Positions 9,054 through 18,382 of a stretch of DNA of 64,000 bases are shown in pieces. The number at the start of each line of letters is the position of its first letter. Position 1 is the stretch's first letter. Origin of the DNA: Paraburkholderia madseniana. GTDB lineage: Bacteria; Pseudomonadota; Gammaproteobacteria; Burkholderiales; Burkholderiaceae. A program made the position numbers and the translations under genes. A model generated the notes under the pieces. That model was not told the origin of the DNA. It ran no database searches and was given only the letters and a program-made list of their open reading frames with translations. The DNA is taken from the NCBI RefSeq assembly GCF_009690905.1, contig NZ_VOSW01000015.1:1-64000 (forward strand), given 5' to 3'.

Positions 9054-11558
9054 ATGGATAACCCACACGATCAGTCCGCAGCGAAGGATCAACCGCAACC
9101 GGCGCAGCCTTTCGACCGCCGTTCAGGCGGTCCGGTCGAGCGGCTGATTTTCAATCATCGCGCGCTCATCGTGATCGTCTGCGTGCTGTTGACGGCGCTG
9201 TTCGGCGCGCGCGCCACGCGTCTGGAAGTCAACGCGAACTTCCTGAACATGATTCCGCAGTCGCACCCGTTCGTGCGCCACTATCTCGACAACGCCGCGT
9301 CATTGCGTGCGCTCGGCAACTCGCTGCGGATTTCGGTGGAGAACACCAACGGTTCGATCTACGACGCCGACTATCTGCGCACGCTGCAGAAGATCAATGA
9401 CAAAGTGTTCCTGATGCGCGGCGTGGACCGTGCCTACATGAAGTCGCTGTGGACGCCGTCGGTGCGCTGGACCGAAATCACCGAGGACGGCTTTCGCGGT
9501 GGCCCCGTGATGCCCGAAGCCTACGACGGTTCCACGAAAAGCCTCGACGAATTACGTCGCAATGTGGCACGCGCCGGCATCGGCGGCTCAGTGGTCGCCA
9601 ACAACGAGCGTTCGAGCGTGGTGTTCGTGCCGCTGCTCGACAAGGATCCGGCCACCGGCACACCGTTGAACTACCGTGAGCTCTCGCACGATCTGGAAAA
9701 GCAGATCCGTTCGCTTGAAACCCCCAACGTCAAGATTCACATCGTCGGCTTCGCCAAGCTGGCGGGCGATCTGATCGGTGGTCTCGACGGTGTGCTGATC
9801 TACTTCGGCATTTCCGCGCTGATCGCCGCGTTCGCGCTCTATGCGTACACGCGCTGCCTGCGCAGCACCGGTCTGGTCGTGCTGTGTTCGGCCGCCGCGG
9901 TGATCTGGCAGCTCGGCATCGTGCAGTGGCTCGGTTTCTCGATCGACCCCTATTCGATCCTCGTGCCGTTCCTTGTCTTCGCGATCGGCGTCTCGCACGG
10001 CGCGCAGAAAATGAACGGCATTACCCGCGACGTCGCGCGCGGCGTGCATCGCTATGCGGCCGCCCGTCATACGTTCCGGCGCCTGTTCCTCGCCGGCCTG
10101 ACCGCCCTCCTCGCCGACGTGGTCGGCTTCGCGGTGCTGATGATCATCGACGTGCCCGTGATCCGCAATCTCGCGCTCGCCGCCAGCATCGGCGTGGGTG
10201 TGCTGATCTTCACCAACCTCGTATTGCTGCCGGTGCTGCTGTCGTACACGGGCGTGAGCCGGTCCGCGGTGCGACGCGCGCGCCTGAGCGCCGATCCGCA
10301 AGCGAAGCGCGGCTTCGTGGTGCGCAGCTATCAGGCCTTCGACCGCTTCTCCACCCGCCGCTGGGCCATTGGCGCGATGATCGGCGCGCTGTTGCTGTTC
10401 ATCGGCGGTATTGCGATCAGCACGCATCTGCAGGTGGGCGACCTCGATTCCGGCGCACCCGAACTGAAGACGAACTCGCGCTACAACCGCGATAACGCGT
10501 TCATCAACCAGCACTACAACCTGTCGAGCGATGTCTTCGCTGTGATCGTCAAGACACCGGCCGGTGGCGTGGAGAGCTTCCCGACGTTGACCGAGATGGA
10601 CCGCCTCGAAGCAAAGCTGCGCGAGACCGAAGGGGTGCGCGGCACGGTGTCGGCAGCAAGCGTGGTGCGGCAGTACACGGCCGGCAACTTCGAAGGCTCG
10701 CCCAAGTGGCTGACGGTGAACCGCGATCCGTTCGTCTCCGGCGATGCGTTTTCCAACGTCGTGGTGGCCATGCCCGAGTTGACCAACGCTGACCGTACGG
10801 TCGCACCGCTGCTGGTCTTCCTGAGCGACCACAAGGCCGAGACGCTGACGCGCGTGGTGCACGTGGTGAACGATTTCGCCGCGGCGCACGACACGCCCGA
10901 ACGGCATTTCCTGCTGGCCGCGGGTTCGGCCGGCATCGACGCGGCGACCAATATCGTTGTCGAGCAGGCCAATCGCGAGATGCTGCTGCTGGTCTACGCG
11001 TCGGTAGCGATCCTCTGCTTCATTACCTTCCGTACGTGGCGCGCGGTGGTTGTCGCGCTGATTCCGCTGATGCTCACCTCGGTGTTGTGCGAAGCGTTGA
11101 TGGTGCTGCTCGGCATCGGCGTGAAGGTCGCCACGCTGCCGGTGATCGCACTCGGCGTCGGGATCGGCGTCGACTACGCGCTGTATCTCCTCTCGGTGCA
11201 ACTCGCGCGGCAACGCGCCGGCGCCACGCTGCGCGAGGCCTACCGCGACGCATTGATGTTCACCGGCAAGGTGGTGATGCTGGTCGGCTTCACGCTCGCG
11301 GGCGGTGTCGTCACGTGGGTCTGGTCGCCGATCAAATTCCAGGCTGACATGGGCATCCTGCTCACCTTCATGTTCCTGTGGAACATGGTCGGCGCCCTCG
11401 TGCTGATTCCAGCGCTCTCCTATTTCCTGCTGCGGCCGAAAGCCGAGCGCCTGCGCGGCGGCTCCGGCACCGAGCCTGCCGAGGCCACGCAACCCGCAAT
11501 CGCCGCCTCGGCCACCCGCCTGCGCGCCACGGCGCCGGCAGCCCGCCAGGCGTCCTGA
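9054..11558 (+). CDS. RND superfamily (MMPL-type) transporter
   Basis: An 834-residue inner-membrane protein with the two-fold RND layout. One N-terminal helix (ALIVIVCVLLTALFGA) is followed by a large periplasmic loop and five helices starting at GVLIYFGISALIAAFALYAY. The pattern then repeats with a helix at AIGAMIGALLLFIGGIAIS, a second loop, and five more helices ending near LTFMFLWNMVGALVLIPALSYFLL. Such MMPL/HpnN-like proteins move hydrophobic molecules. ATG at 9054 has AGAGG upstream and was preferred to an in-frame GTG at 9045. As the fourth gene of the DUF1302/DUF1329/YCF48 set, it is probably the inner-membrane component of a lipid or terpenoid transport route. Confidence 0.92.
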   Translation: MDNPHDQSAAKDQPQPAQPFDRRSGGPVERLIFNHRALIVIVCVLLTALFGARATRLEVNANFLNMIPQSHPFVRHYLDNAASLRALGNSLRISVENTNGSIYDADYLRTLQKINDKVFLMRGVDRAYMKSLWTPSVRWTEITEDGFRGGPVMPEAYDGSTKSLDELRRNVARAGIGGSVVANNERSSVVFVPLLDKDPATGTPLNYRELSHDLEKQIRSLETPNVKIHIVGFAKLAGDLIGGLDGVLIYFGISALIAAFALYAYTRCLRSTGLVVLCSAAAVIWQLGIVQWLGFSIDPYSILVPFLVFAIGVSHGAQKMNGITRDVARGVHRYAAARHTFRRLFLAGLTALLADVVGFAVLMIIDVPVIRNLALAASIGVGVLIFTNLVLLPVLLSYTGVSRSAVRRARLSADPQAKRGFVVRSYQAFDRFSTRRWAIGAMIGALLLFIGGIAISTHLQVGDLDSGAPELKTNSRYNRDNAFINQHYNLSSDVFAVIVKTPAGGVESFPTLTEMDRLEAKLRETEGVRGTVSAASVVRQYTAGNFEGSPKWLTVNRDPFVSGDAFSNVVVAMPELTNADRTVAPLLVFLSDHKAETLTRVVHVVNDFAAAHDTPERHFLLAAGSAGIDAATNIVVEQANREMLLLVYASVAILCFITFRTWRAVVVALIPLMLTSVLCEALMVLLGIGVKVATLPVIALGVGIGVDYALYLLSVQLARQRAGATLREAYRDALMFTGKVVMLVGFTLAGGVVTWVWSPIKFQADMGILLTFMFLWNMVGALVLIPALSYFLLRPKAERLRGGSGTEPAEATQPAIAASATRLRATAPAARQAS

Positions 11559-11596
11559 CAAGCCGTTCATCCAACACTTTTTGGAGATTCACCGAT

Positions 11597-12574
11597 ATGT
11601 TCGATCTGCTGATGACCGCCGACATGATGGTTCCGGACCCGGACGGGATGACCGAATTGCTGGTCAACAAGCTGGGGATTCACAAGCACCCGAATTGGCG
11701 CCAGGCGTTCGACAACCATCCGTACATCGCGCATTTTCTGCGCGTGCACAAGTCGCTGGCGGTGGCGCCGACGCGCGTCGAGCCGCAAGTGCATCTGGAT
11801 CGCCCGAACCCCGGCGACCCATCGTTCCATCATTTCCTGCAAAGCCTCGAGGCATTTCAGGGCAAGCATCGGCCGATCCTCACGCACTCGATCGTGGTGG
11901 CCGCGCACGGCCCGAAGTTCGAGCAGACCGTGGAGCGTCTGATGCGCCGCCGCCTGCCGTTCCGGATGGCGCAGCGCACCCCGGAAATGCCGTTCGACCG
12001 CTTGTGGGTCGGCGTGACGCCTGAGCGCCCCGAGTACGAACCTTCCGTGGACGGCGGCCTGTGCATCGAGATCATGCCGATGGAGCCGCTGCAACTGCCG
12101 CCTGAAACGTTCGCGACGCCCGCACCGCAACCACGCGATCTTCAGCCGGGCCAGCTGGTGCGCGTGACCGCACGCGGTTTTCTCGTGCGCGATCTCGACG
12201 ACACCCTGCGCCGTTGCTCGGCGAATCTCGACTGGGAACCGGTCGGCGCGGTGGAAACGCTGGTCGGCGAAGGCTACCGGCGCGCGCGAATGGGCTTCAC
12301 GTTGCCCAATAGCGCGTCGCTCGACGTGCTCGAGGCGACCCGCTGGGACGGCGAGGCCGGCCGCTACCTGAACAGCTGGGGGCCGGGCCCGTATTTCGTG
12401 CGAATCGCGGTGAACGGCCTGCAAGTCAAGGCCGAAGAACTGAAGGCACGCGGCATCGGCTTCGACTGGGTCGAATCATCCGAAGCCGTGGGCGGCCGTT
12501 CGCTGATTCGCATCGACCCCGCCGAGCTCGACGGCCAGTTGTTCGAGTTCGAAGAATTTCAGGCGCCCCGCTAA
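11597..12574 (+). CDS. VOC (glyoxalase-like) superfamily protein
   Basis: A 325-residue protein with features of the vicinal-oxygen-chelate fold. The C-terminal half (from GQLVRVTARGFLVRDLDDTLRRC) has the typical beta-alpha-beta beginning and the phrase RMGFTLPNSASLDVLEAT, and ends in RIDPAELDGQLFEFEEF, where a Glu sits at the usual metal-ligand position. The N-terminal half may be a diverged second module. Metal ligands are not all identifiable, so a dioxygenase, epimerase or binding role cannot be chosen. GGAG precedes the ATG. It follows the RND gene by 38 bases and is followed 30 bases later by an enoyl-CoA hydratase. Confidence 0.75.
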   Translation: MFDLLMTADMMVPDPDGMTELLVNKLGIHKHPNWRQAFDNHPYIAHFLRVHKSLAVAPTRVEPQVHLDRPNPGDPSFHHFLQSLEAFQGKHRPILTHSIVVAAHGPKFEQTVERLMRRRLPFRMAQRTPEMPFDRLWVGVTPERPEYEPSVDGGLCIEIMPMEPLQLPPETFATPAPQPRDLQPGQLVRVTARGFLVRDLDDTLRRCSANLDWEPVGAVETLVGEGYRRARMGFTLPNSASLDVLEATRWDGEAGRYLNSWGPGPYFVRIAVNGLQVKAEELKARGIGFDWVESSEAVGGRSLIRIDPAELDGQLFEFEEFQAPR

Positions 12575-12604
12575 ATGCTGACTACCCACGAGGGGACCTC
12601 CACC

Positions 12605-13402
12605 ATGAATGGGCTGACGATCAACCCCACCGTGCGCGTTGAGCGCAACGGGAAGACCGCGTGGATCGTGCTGAACCGGCCGGAGCAGATCAACGCGATC
12701 AATGACGAAATTCGCCGGGGCGTGCCGCAGGCGCTGCAGCTCCTCGACACCGATCCCGACGTTCACGTGATCGTGCTGCGCGGTGAAGGCGCGCGCGGCT
12801 TCTGTGCTGGCGCGGACATCAAGGAAAAGCGCGGGTCCGAATCGTCGCTGCAAGTGCGGCGGCGCATGGAACGCTCGCGCTGGATCGAGGCGCTCGATCA
12901 GGTCCAGAAACCTGTGCTCGCCGCGCTGCATGGTTTCTGCATGGGTGGCGGACTGGAGATCGCGCTCGCCTGCGATATCCGCTTCGCCTCGCCCGATACG
13001 GTGCTTGCACTGCCGGAAACCGGTCTCGGCCTGATTCCGGGTGGCGGCGGCACGCAACGTCTCGCGCGCGTGGTCGGCCATGGCCGCGCGCTCGACGTGC
13101 TCCTGACCGGCGACCGCATGAGCGCACAGCAAGCGAAGGAAATCGGCCTCGTCACGCGCATTTCGGCGACACCCGAGAGTCTGATCGCCGAAGTGCAGAC
13201 GTTAGCGGACCGGCTCGCCGCGAAATCGCCGGCGGCCACGATCTACGTCAAGCAGGCAGCGCGCGCCGCGCTCGAACTCGATCTGCGCCGCGGCCTGGAT
13301 CGCGAGCTCGACCTGTTCGCGCTGCTCGCCCCGAGCGACGACGTGAAGGAAGCCGCGCTGGCCTTCAAGGAAAAGCGCACCCCTGTTTTCACTGGAGACT
13401 GA
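12605..13402 (+). CDS. Enoyl-CoA hydratase/isomerase family protein
   Basis: A 265-residue crotonase-fold enzyme that would hydrate a trans-2-enoyl-CoA in beta-oxidation-type side-chain or ring breakdown. The oxyanion-hole segments are GFCAGADIKEKR and HGFCMGGGLEIALACDIRFAS. Both Glu residues of true hydratases are present, in GGGLE and in LPETGLGLIPGGGGTQRL. ATG at 12605 has GAGGGGA at good spacing; an ATG at 12575 directly after the previous stop lacks one. It overlaps no gene and lies four bases before the next SDR gene. Confidence 0.92.
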   Translation: MNGLTINPTVRVERNGKTAWIVLNRPEQINAINDEIRRGVPQALQLLDTDPDVHVIVLRGEGARGFCAGADIKEKRGSESSLQVRRRMERSRWIEALDQVQKPVLAALHGFCMGGGLEIALACDIRFASPDTVLALPETGLGLIPGGGGTQRLARVVGHGRALDVLLTGDRMSAQQAKEIGLVTRISATPESLIAEVQTLADRLAAKSPAATIYVKQAARAALELDLRRGLDRELDLFALLAPSDDVKEAALAFKEKRTPVFTGD

Positions 13403-13406
13403 GCAG

Positions 13407-14276
13407 ATGACTAGCGGTATTGGCGGTAGTAGCATGACTGGCGCTACTCAAACGACGGCCGGCAAACTCGAAGGCAAGGTTGCGATCGTCACTGGCGCGG
13501 GTGGCGGACTCGGCGCGGCCTGCGCCCGTGGCCTCGCGGCGCAAGGCGCGCGCGTAGCCGTGGTGGATATCGACGGCGACGCGGCGGTGGCAGTGGCCGC
13601 TTCGATCGGCGAACGGGCACTGGGCCTGCGCACCGACGTCTCGTCCGAGGCCGAGGTCAAGGCGATGATCGCAGCGGTTCTGGAGCACTTTGGACGCATC
13701 GACATCCTGCACAACAATGCGGCCGTGCTCGACGCCGCGCAACGCAGAGGCGATCGCGATGTGTGCAACGTCGAAGTCGAAGCATGGGATCGCGCGATGG
13801 CGGTCAATCTGCGCGGCCCGATGCTGTGTTCGAAGCACGCGATTCCCGCGATGCTGAAGGTGGGCGGCGGCTCGATCATTCACGCATCGTCCGGTTTTGG
13901 CGCGCAGGGCGATTTCACCTTGAGTGCGTATGCAGCTTCGAAGGCCGGCTTGACGATCCTGAGCAAGTCGATTGCCGCGCAGTACGGCAAGCAGGGGATT
14001 CGCTCGAACACGATCCAGATCGGTCTCGTGGTCGCGGAGAACGGTGGCGCGCATCCGCTGCCCGACGATATCAAGGCGGTGATTCTCGACGGCCATCTGA
14101 CGCCCTATCTCGGCGAGCCGAAGCACGTGGCGGACGTCGTGTGCTTTCTCGCGTCGGACGAAGCCGCGTTCATCACCGGCGCGACCCTCCCGGTCGACGG
14201 CGGCTTCACGAGTCATGCGCCGACGCTGGCGCCGATGCGTGCGCTGTTCGCCGCGCGCGGTAGAGAAGCATATTGA
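13407..14276 (+). CDS. Short-chain dehydrogenase/reductase, canonical active site
   Basis: A 289-residue SDR with the cofactor motif TGAGGGLGAACARGL near residue 29, NNAA, the catalytic Ser in HASSG, and YAASK as the Tyr/Lys pair. Asp in VVDID after the second strand suggests NAD(H) preference. It probably oxidises a hydroxyl group, for example a 3-hydroxyacyl-CoA or ring alcohol, given that it follows an enoyl-CoA hydratase by four bases. GGAG lies before the start. Its stop overlaps the start of the next gene. Confidence 0.9.
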   Translation: MTSGIGGSSMTGATQTTAGKLEGKVAIVTGAGGGLGAACARGLAAQGARVAVVDIDGDAAVAVAASIGERALGLRTDVSSEAEVKAMIAAVLEHFGRIDILHNNAAVLDAAQRRGDRDVCNVEVEAWDRAMAVNLRGPMLCSKHAIPAMLKVGGGSIIHASSGFGAQGDFTLSAYAASKAGLTILSKSIAAQYGKQGIRSNTIQIGLVVAENGGAHPLPDDIKAVILDGHLTPYLGEPKHVADVVCFLASDEAAFITGATLPVDGGFTSHAPTLAPMRALFAARGREAY

Positions 14277-15064
14277 GCGCGCAGCCATCGTCTCAGGCGC
14301 GGCCGGACTTCGATACTTCAGTTGCAAAGCCGAAGTCCGCCGGCAAGCCGACTATCGTCCTGGTGCACGGTGGCCAGCATAGCGGTGCGTGCTGGCAACC
14401 CACCGTCGACGCATTGCGCGCGCGCGATCCTTCAGTGCGGGTACTCGCCGTCGATCTGCCCGGCCACGGTAACGAACCGGGTAATCTGGCGACGCTGACC
14501 ATCGCGCAATGCGTCGAGAGCGTGACGGCGCAGATTCTCGCGACGCGGCCGGACAGGGTGATGCTGGTCGGCCATTCGATGGCGGGGATCACGTTACCCG
14601 GTGTGGCAGCGCGGCTCGGGTCAGCACACGTGCAACGAATGGTTTTCATCGCCTGCTGCATCCCGCCTGACGGTAAGACCGTGCTCGATACACTGCATGC
14701 GCCGATGAACGTGATCGCGTCGCGAGCGGCGCGGCGCACGGCTGTTAGCGCGCCGCTCCCCGCGTTCATCGCGCGCTGGGTATTTGCCAACGGCATGACG
14801 CGGGAGCAGAAGCAACGCGTCGTGGCGGGTCTGTGCGCCGAAAGCACCAGGGTCACGACCGAACCGGTCGATCGTTCGACATTCCCGCGCGTACCGATGA
14901 GCTGGGTACTCACTCAACGCGACCGCGCGTTGCGGCCGAAGGTGCAACACAAATTCATCGGCAACCTGGGCGGTGTGGACGAAGTGATCGAACTCGATAC
15001 CTGCCACAACGCGATGATCAGCGAGCCGGTGAAGCTGGCGGAGATTCTGTTGAGCCGGTGCTGA
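14273..15064 (+). CDS. Alpha/beta hydrolase
   Basis: A 263-residue alpha/beta-hydrolase. VLVHGGQHSGACW forms the oxyanion region, GHSMAG carries nucleophile Ser102, and DTCHNAM near the C-terminus supplies His. The best start is a TTG at 14273 that overlaps the TGA of the upstream SDR (TTGA), indicating translational coupling. The family includes esterases such as the salicylate/pheophorbide esterase-like group and C-C bond hydrolases; the substrate is unknown. It is the last gene of the long plus-strand operon starting with DUF1302. Confidence 0.85.
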   Translation: MSAQPSSQARPDFDTSVAKPKSAGKPTIVLVHGGQHSGACWQPTVDALRARDPSVRVLAVDLPGHGNEPGNLATLTIAQCVESVTAQILATRPDRVMLVGHSMAGITLPGVAARLGSAHVQRMVFIACCIPPDGKTVLDTLHAPMNVIASRAARRTAVSAPLPAFIARWVFANGMTREQKQRVVAGLCAESTRVTTEPVDRSTFPRVPMSWVLTQRDRALRPKVQHKFIGNLGGVDEVIELDTCHNAMISEPVKLAEILLSRC

Positions 15065-15199
15065 GCATGACGGGAGGTGCTTGCTTCACGCAAGCGCATT
15101 TCAGCTTCATCACGTCACATGATGAGCCGCTCGTCTCACGGCTCCTTCGGCTGCTTCAGCGCACTTGCATAGCGCATAGTCCGGAAAGGAGCAGCCCCT

Positions 15200-15661
15200 T
15201 CATACTTCGGACGTGCCGCAACTCGCCATCGCCTGGACCAGGTTTGCCCTCATACGATGCAACAACCCTATCAGCACCTCGCGCTCGTGAGCATCGAAAC
15301 CGGCTAAAGCTTCCTCCGCAACCCGGTCCCCGACATCCAAAACCTGGACAAGCGCTGCCCGTGCTTTCCGGGTCGCTTTCACGCAGTAAGCCCGCCGGTC
15401 GCTGACGTCCGCCACCCGCATCACCCAGCCGCCTTCGGTCATTCTGTCCAGCAGCCTCGTCAACGAGATCGGCGAAATCTCCAGCGTCTCGGCTAGCCTC
15501 GCCTGATTCGTCTCGCCATACCAGGACAGGTAAGCCAGCACGCGGCTCTGCGCACGCGTCAAGCCGAGGCGAGCCTTGGCCCGTTCATCGAAAAGCCGGC
15601 CGCACAACCGGCCCGCGTCCGTGATCAGAAAGCCCAAGCGGTTGTCGTAGCCTTTGTTCAT
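15200..15661 (-). CDS. MarR family transcriptional regulator
   Basis: A 153-residue winged-helix regulator. The recognition region TNQARLAETLEISPISLTRLLDRMTEGGWVMRV and wing VSDRRAYCVKATRKA are typical of MarR. ATG at 15661 is preferred to an in-frame TTG ten codons upstream, although no strong ribosome binding site precedes either, and TATAAT lies six bases before the ATG, so the message may be nearly leaderless. It is divergent from an MFS pump gene, the usual arrangement for a MarR controlling efflux or uptake of its ligand. Confidence 0.9.
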   Translation of the reverse strand: MNKGYDNRLGFLITDAGRLCGRLFDERAKARLGLTRAQSRVLAYLSWYGETNQARLAETLEISPISLTRLLDRMTEGGWVMRVADVSDRRAYCVKATRKARAALVQVLDVGDRVAEEALAGFDAHEREVLIGLLHRMRANLVQAMASCGTSEV

Positions 15662-15692
15662 GCCGGCGATTATACGAGTCAAATCCCTCAAA

Positions 15693-15718
15693 TATGAACA
15701 CTACTTCGATATATGACT
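15693..15718 (+). promoter_or_regulatory. Shared 26-bp regulon motif, copy 3
   Basis: TATGAACA-N8-ATATATGACT in the MarR/MFS divergent promoter. The left half is identical to copies 1, 2 and at 39560. It sits inside a looser inverted repeat GAGTCA (15676) / TGACTC (15714), so a MarR site may overlap it. Confidence 0.5.
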
Positions 15719-15776
15719 CAATTACAATAAGTACGCTTATCAATCTTGCGTGCTATACGACAGGAACCTCAACGTT

Positions 15777-17336
15777 ATGGCAGTCAATTCACCGGCCACG
15801 GCATCCGCTCAATCGCCGCAACCCGGCGCGGCGCTCAACCGGCCGCTGATCACCGTGTCGATCATGCTGGCCACGCTGATGCAATCGCTCGATAGCACGA
15901 TCGCCAACGTTGCACTGCCGCATATGCAAGGCGCGCTCTCCGCGTCGCAGGACGAAATCACCTGGGTTCTCACCTCGTATATCGTGTCCGCCGCCATCGC
16001 CACGCCGCTCACCGGCTGGCTCGCCACCCGCTTCGGGGTCAAGCATCTGCTGGCTGCGTCGATCACGGGGTTCACGGTCGCTTCCGGCCTCTGCGGTCTG
16101 GCGGACTCGCTGCCGCAAATCATCATCGCGCGATTGCTGCAAGGGATCTTCGGCGCGTCGCTAGTGCCGCTGTCGCAATCCATCCTGCTCGATATCAATC
16201 CGCGCGAAAAGCAGGGCCAGGCAATGGCCGTCTGGGGCATGGGCGTGATGGTCGGGCCGATTCTCGGGCCCACGCTCGGTGGCTGGCTGACCGAAAGCTA
16301 TAACTGGCGCTGGGTGTTCTTCATCAATCTGCCGGTCGGCGCGTTTGCGCTGTTCGGCACACTCGCCTATTTGCCGGAGAACCGCCGCAAGCTCGGCGAG
16401 CGGTTCGATTTTTTCGGCTTCGCCACACTGAGTCTGGCTGTCGGCGCGTTGCAGGCACTCCTCGATCGCGGCGAGCAGCTCGACTGGTTCAGTTCGATGG
16501 AAATTCGAGCCGAAGCGTTAGTGGCCGTCATCAGTTTCGCCTTCTTCATTGCGCACACGGCGACCGCTGGGCCGCGCTCTTTCTTCCGCTATCAGTTGTT
16601 GAAAGACCGCAATTTCGTGACGGGCGTCTTCTTCATCTTCGTGGTCGGCGCCGTAATGTACGCCACGCGTGCCCTGTTGCCGCCGATGTTGCAGTCGCTG
16701 ATGAATTACGACGCAGCCACCGCTGGCCTCGTCAGTGCGCCGAGCGGCATCGGCACGATGATCGCCATGATGGTGGTGGGCCGGCTGATCGGCCGTTTCG
16801 ACGTGCGCCTGCTGCTCGTTACCGGCTTTCTGATCTCGGCGTTCGCGCTGTGGCAGATGACGCACTACACGCTGGTGCTATCTCCATCGGACATTATCTG
16901 GCCGGGCGTGGTGCAGGGCTTCGGCCTGGGACTCGTGTTCGTGCCGCTCAGCTCCGTCACCTTCTCCACGCTTTCCAGCGAGCTGCGCAGCGACGGCACC
17001 GCGATCTACAGCCTGATGCGCAACATCGGCAGCAGTATCGGGATTTCAGTGGTCCAAACCTTCATCACGCGCAATACCCAGGTGGCGCATGCGTCGCTGG
17101 CCGCGCATGTGTCGGTGTACGACCCCGTGGTGCAAAACCAGGTCGATCTGCATTCCCCAAGCGCGCTCGCGCTGCTGAACATGCAGGTCACCCAGCAGGC
17201 CTCGATGATCGCGTATATCGACGACTTCAAGCTGATGTTCATCGCTACCCTGCTGGTGATTCCTTTGCTGGCCATCATCCGCCCGGCCCGTCACTCGCGC
17301 GCCTCGCCCGCCGACGCACATGTGGCGATGGACTAG
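15777..17336 (+). CDS. MFS transporter, DHA2 (EmrB/QacA) type
   Basis: A 519-residue drug:H+ antiporter-2 protein with about 14 predicted helices. Motif LDSTIANVALPHMQGAL in helix 1 and the motif C-like GVMVGPILGPTLGGWLTESYNWRWVFFINLPVG in helix 5 are the EmrB signature. AGGAA precedes the ATG at 15777. It probably exports a toxic organic acid or intermediate. Divergent MarR regulation and a copy of the cluster-wide motif in its promoter tie it to the catabolic cluster. Confidence 0.93.
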   Translation: MAVNSPATASAQSPQPGAALNRPLITVSIMLATLMQSLDSTIANVALPHMQGALSASQDEITWVLTSYIVSAAIATPLTGWLATRFGVKHLLAASITGFTVASGLCGLADSLPQIIIARLLQGIFGASLVPLSQSILLDINPREKQGQAMAVWGMGVMVGPILGPTLGGWLTESYNWRWVFFINLPVGAFALFGTLAYLPENRRKLGERFDFFGFATLSLAVGALQALLDRGEQLDWFSSMEIRAEALVAVISFAFFIAHTATAGPRSFFRYQLLKDRNFVTGVFFIFVVGAVMYATRALLPPMLQSLMNYDAATAGLVSAPSGIGTMIAMMVVGRLIGRFDVRLLLVTGFLISAFALWQMTHYTLVLSPSDIIWPGVVQGFGLGLVFVPLSSVTFSTLSSELRSDGTAIYSLMRNIGSSIGISVVQTFITRNTQVAHASLAAHVSVYDPVVQNQVDLHSPSALALLNMQVTQQASMIAYIDDFKLMFIATLLVIPLLAIIRPARHSRASPADAHVAMD

Positions 17337-17371
17337 CCCGCATGCGCCAGGAACTTTGACTCAGTTTATCT

Positions 17372-17397
17372 GTACATTTGTAGATATTCTGTTTAAA
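17372..17397 (-). promoter_or_regulatory. Shared 26-bp regulon motif, copy 4 (weaker)
   Basis: On the minus strand TTTAAACA-N8-ACAAATGTAC, 61 bases before the SDR at 17459. It keeps the ACA and TGT cores at the same distance as in the strong copies. Confidence 0.35.
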
Positions 17398-17458
17398 TTA
17401 TAAAAACCAGACACCACCCGGCGGGCGAACCATTGCTGGGCCCGACATGAGGAGACAT

Positions 17459-18313
17459 ATGCAGATCGACCTGAGCAGCAAGCGCGTGATCGTCACCGGC
17501 GCATCACGCGGCATCGGCCGCGCAATCGCGCGGGCCTTTGCCGCCGAAGGCGCGCGCGTCGCCATTTGTGCGCGCACCACCGCCGACCTTGAAACCGTTG
17601 CGGAAGACCTGAAAGCGCGCGGTGCGTCCGCCGTGATCGCGCACTCGGTCGACGTAACCGATACCGAAGGCGTCAAACAGTTTGTCGAACACGTGGCGCA
17701 AAGCTGGGCCGGCGTGGACGTGCTGATCAACAATGCCGGCCAGGGGCGTGGCGGCAACCTCGAAACGCTGACGCCCGAGCAGATCCTCGAGCATGCCAAC
17801 ATCCTGCAAATGGGGCATTTCCGCTTCGTGCAGGCGGTGGTGCCACATATGCGCAAGCAACGCTGGGGCCGCATCATCGAGATCAACGCACTTGCGGGCG
17901 TCGTGCCGACGCCGGACGGCATTCCGTCGGTTGTCAATCGCGCGGCCTGCGTGGCGATGTCGAAATCGCTCGGCATGTCGCTCGCGAAAGACAACATCCT
18001 CGTCAACACCCTGAACATGGGCTGGATCGACACGGGCCAGTGGGACCGCCACTATCGTGAGATGCCGGCCGGCTGCACGCGCGAGGAGTTCGACCAGATG
18101 GTGTTGAAGGTCGTGCCGATCGGCCGCTTCGGCAAACCGGAAGACGTCGCGGGCATGGCGCTGTTCCTGTCGAGCGATTACGCGAGTTTCATCAGCGCGG
18201 CATCGATCGATATCGCCGGCGGCATGGGCGGCCAGATCGCGTACTACCCGACACTCAAACGCGACTTCTACGAAGCAGTGAAGGCGCGCGGCGAGGCCGC
18301 GGTCGAGCAGTAA
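17459..18313 (+). CDS. SDR-fold protein lacking the catalytic Ser-Tyr-Lys
   Basis: A 284-residue short-chain dehydrogenase-fold protein. The nucleotide-binding part is intact (TGASRGIG at 13-20, NNAG at 91-94). The active site is not: the usual Ser is Ala144 in INALAG, and where YxxxK is expected the sequence is SVVNR (Ser157, Arg161), continuing AACVAMSKSLG in register. It may therefore bind NAD(P) without being a classical dehydrogenase, or use another chemistry. GAGGAG precedes ATG 17459, and an ATG 12 bases upstream is less well placed. It ends 119 bases before an MFS permease gene. Confidence 0.85.
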   Translation: MQIDLSSKRVIVTGASRGIGRAIARAFAAEGARVAICARTTADLETVAEDLKARGASAVIAHSVDVTDTEGVKQFVEHVAQSWAGVDVLINNAGQGRGGNLETLTPEQILEHANILQMGHFRFVQAVVPHMRKQRWGRIIEINALAGVVPTPDGIPSVVNRAACVAMSKSLGMSLAKDNILVNTLNMGWIDTGQWDRHYREMPAGCTREEFDQMVLKVVPIGRFGKPEDVAGMALFLSSDYASFISAASIDIAGGMGGQIAYYPTLKRDFYEAVKARGEAAVEQ

Positions 18314-18382
18314 GCAGACGGGAATGCCATCACGCTGCGGCAGCGCCCTACTTTCGGCACGCGGTATGCCATGACGAGCGAT

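Noticed and set aside
9588..11570. 660-codon open frame on the minus strand
   Set aside because: Antisense to the RND transporter; rich in His, Gln and Arg and without a recognisable motif.
15124..15144. Terminator between the alpha/beta hydrolase and MarR genes
   Set aside because: Stem of only six base pairs (GAGCCG/CGGCTC) with a 9-base loop and no T-tract.
15676..15719. GAGTCA/TGACTC inverted repeat as MarR operator
   Set aside because: Arms are 38 bases apart and overlap the better-supported shared motif; not convincing on its own.
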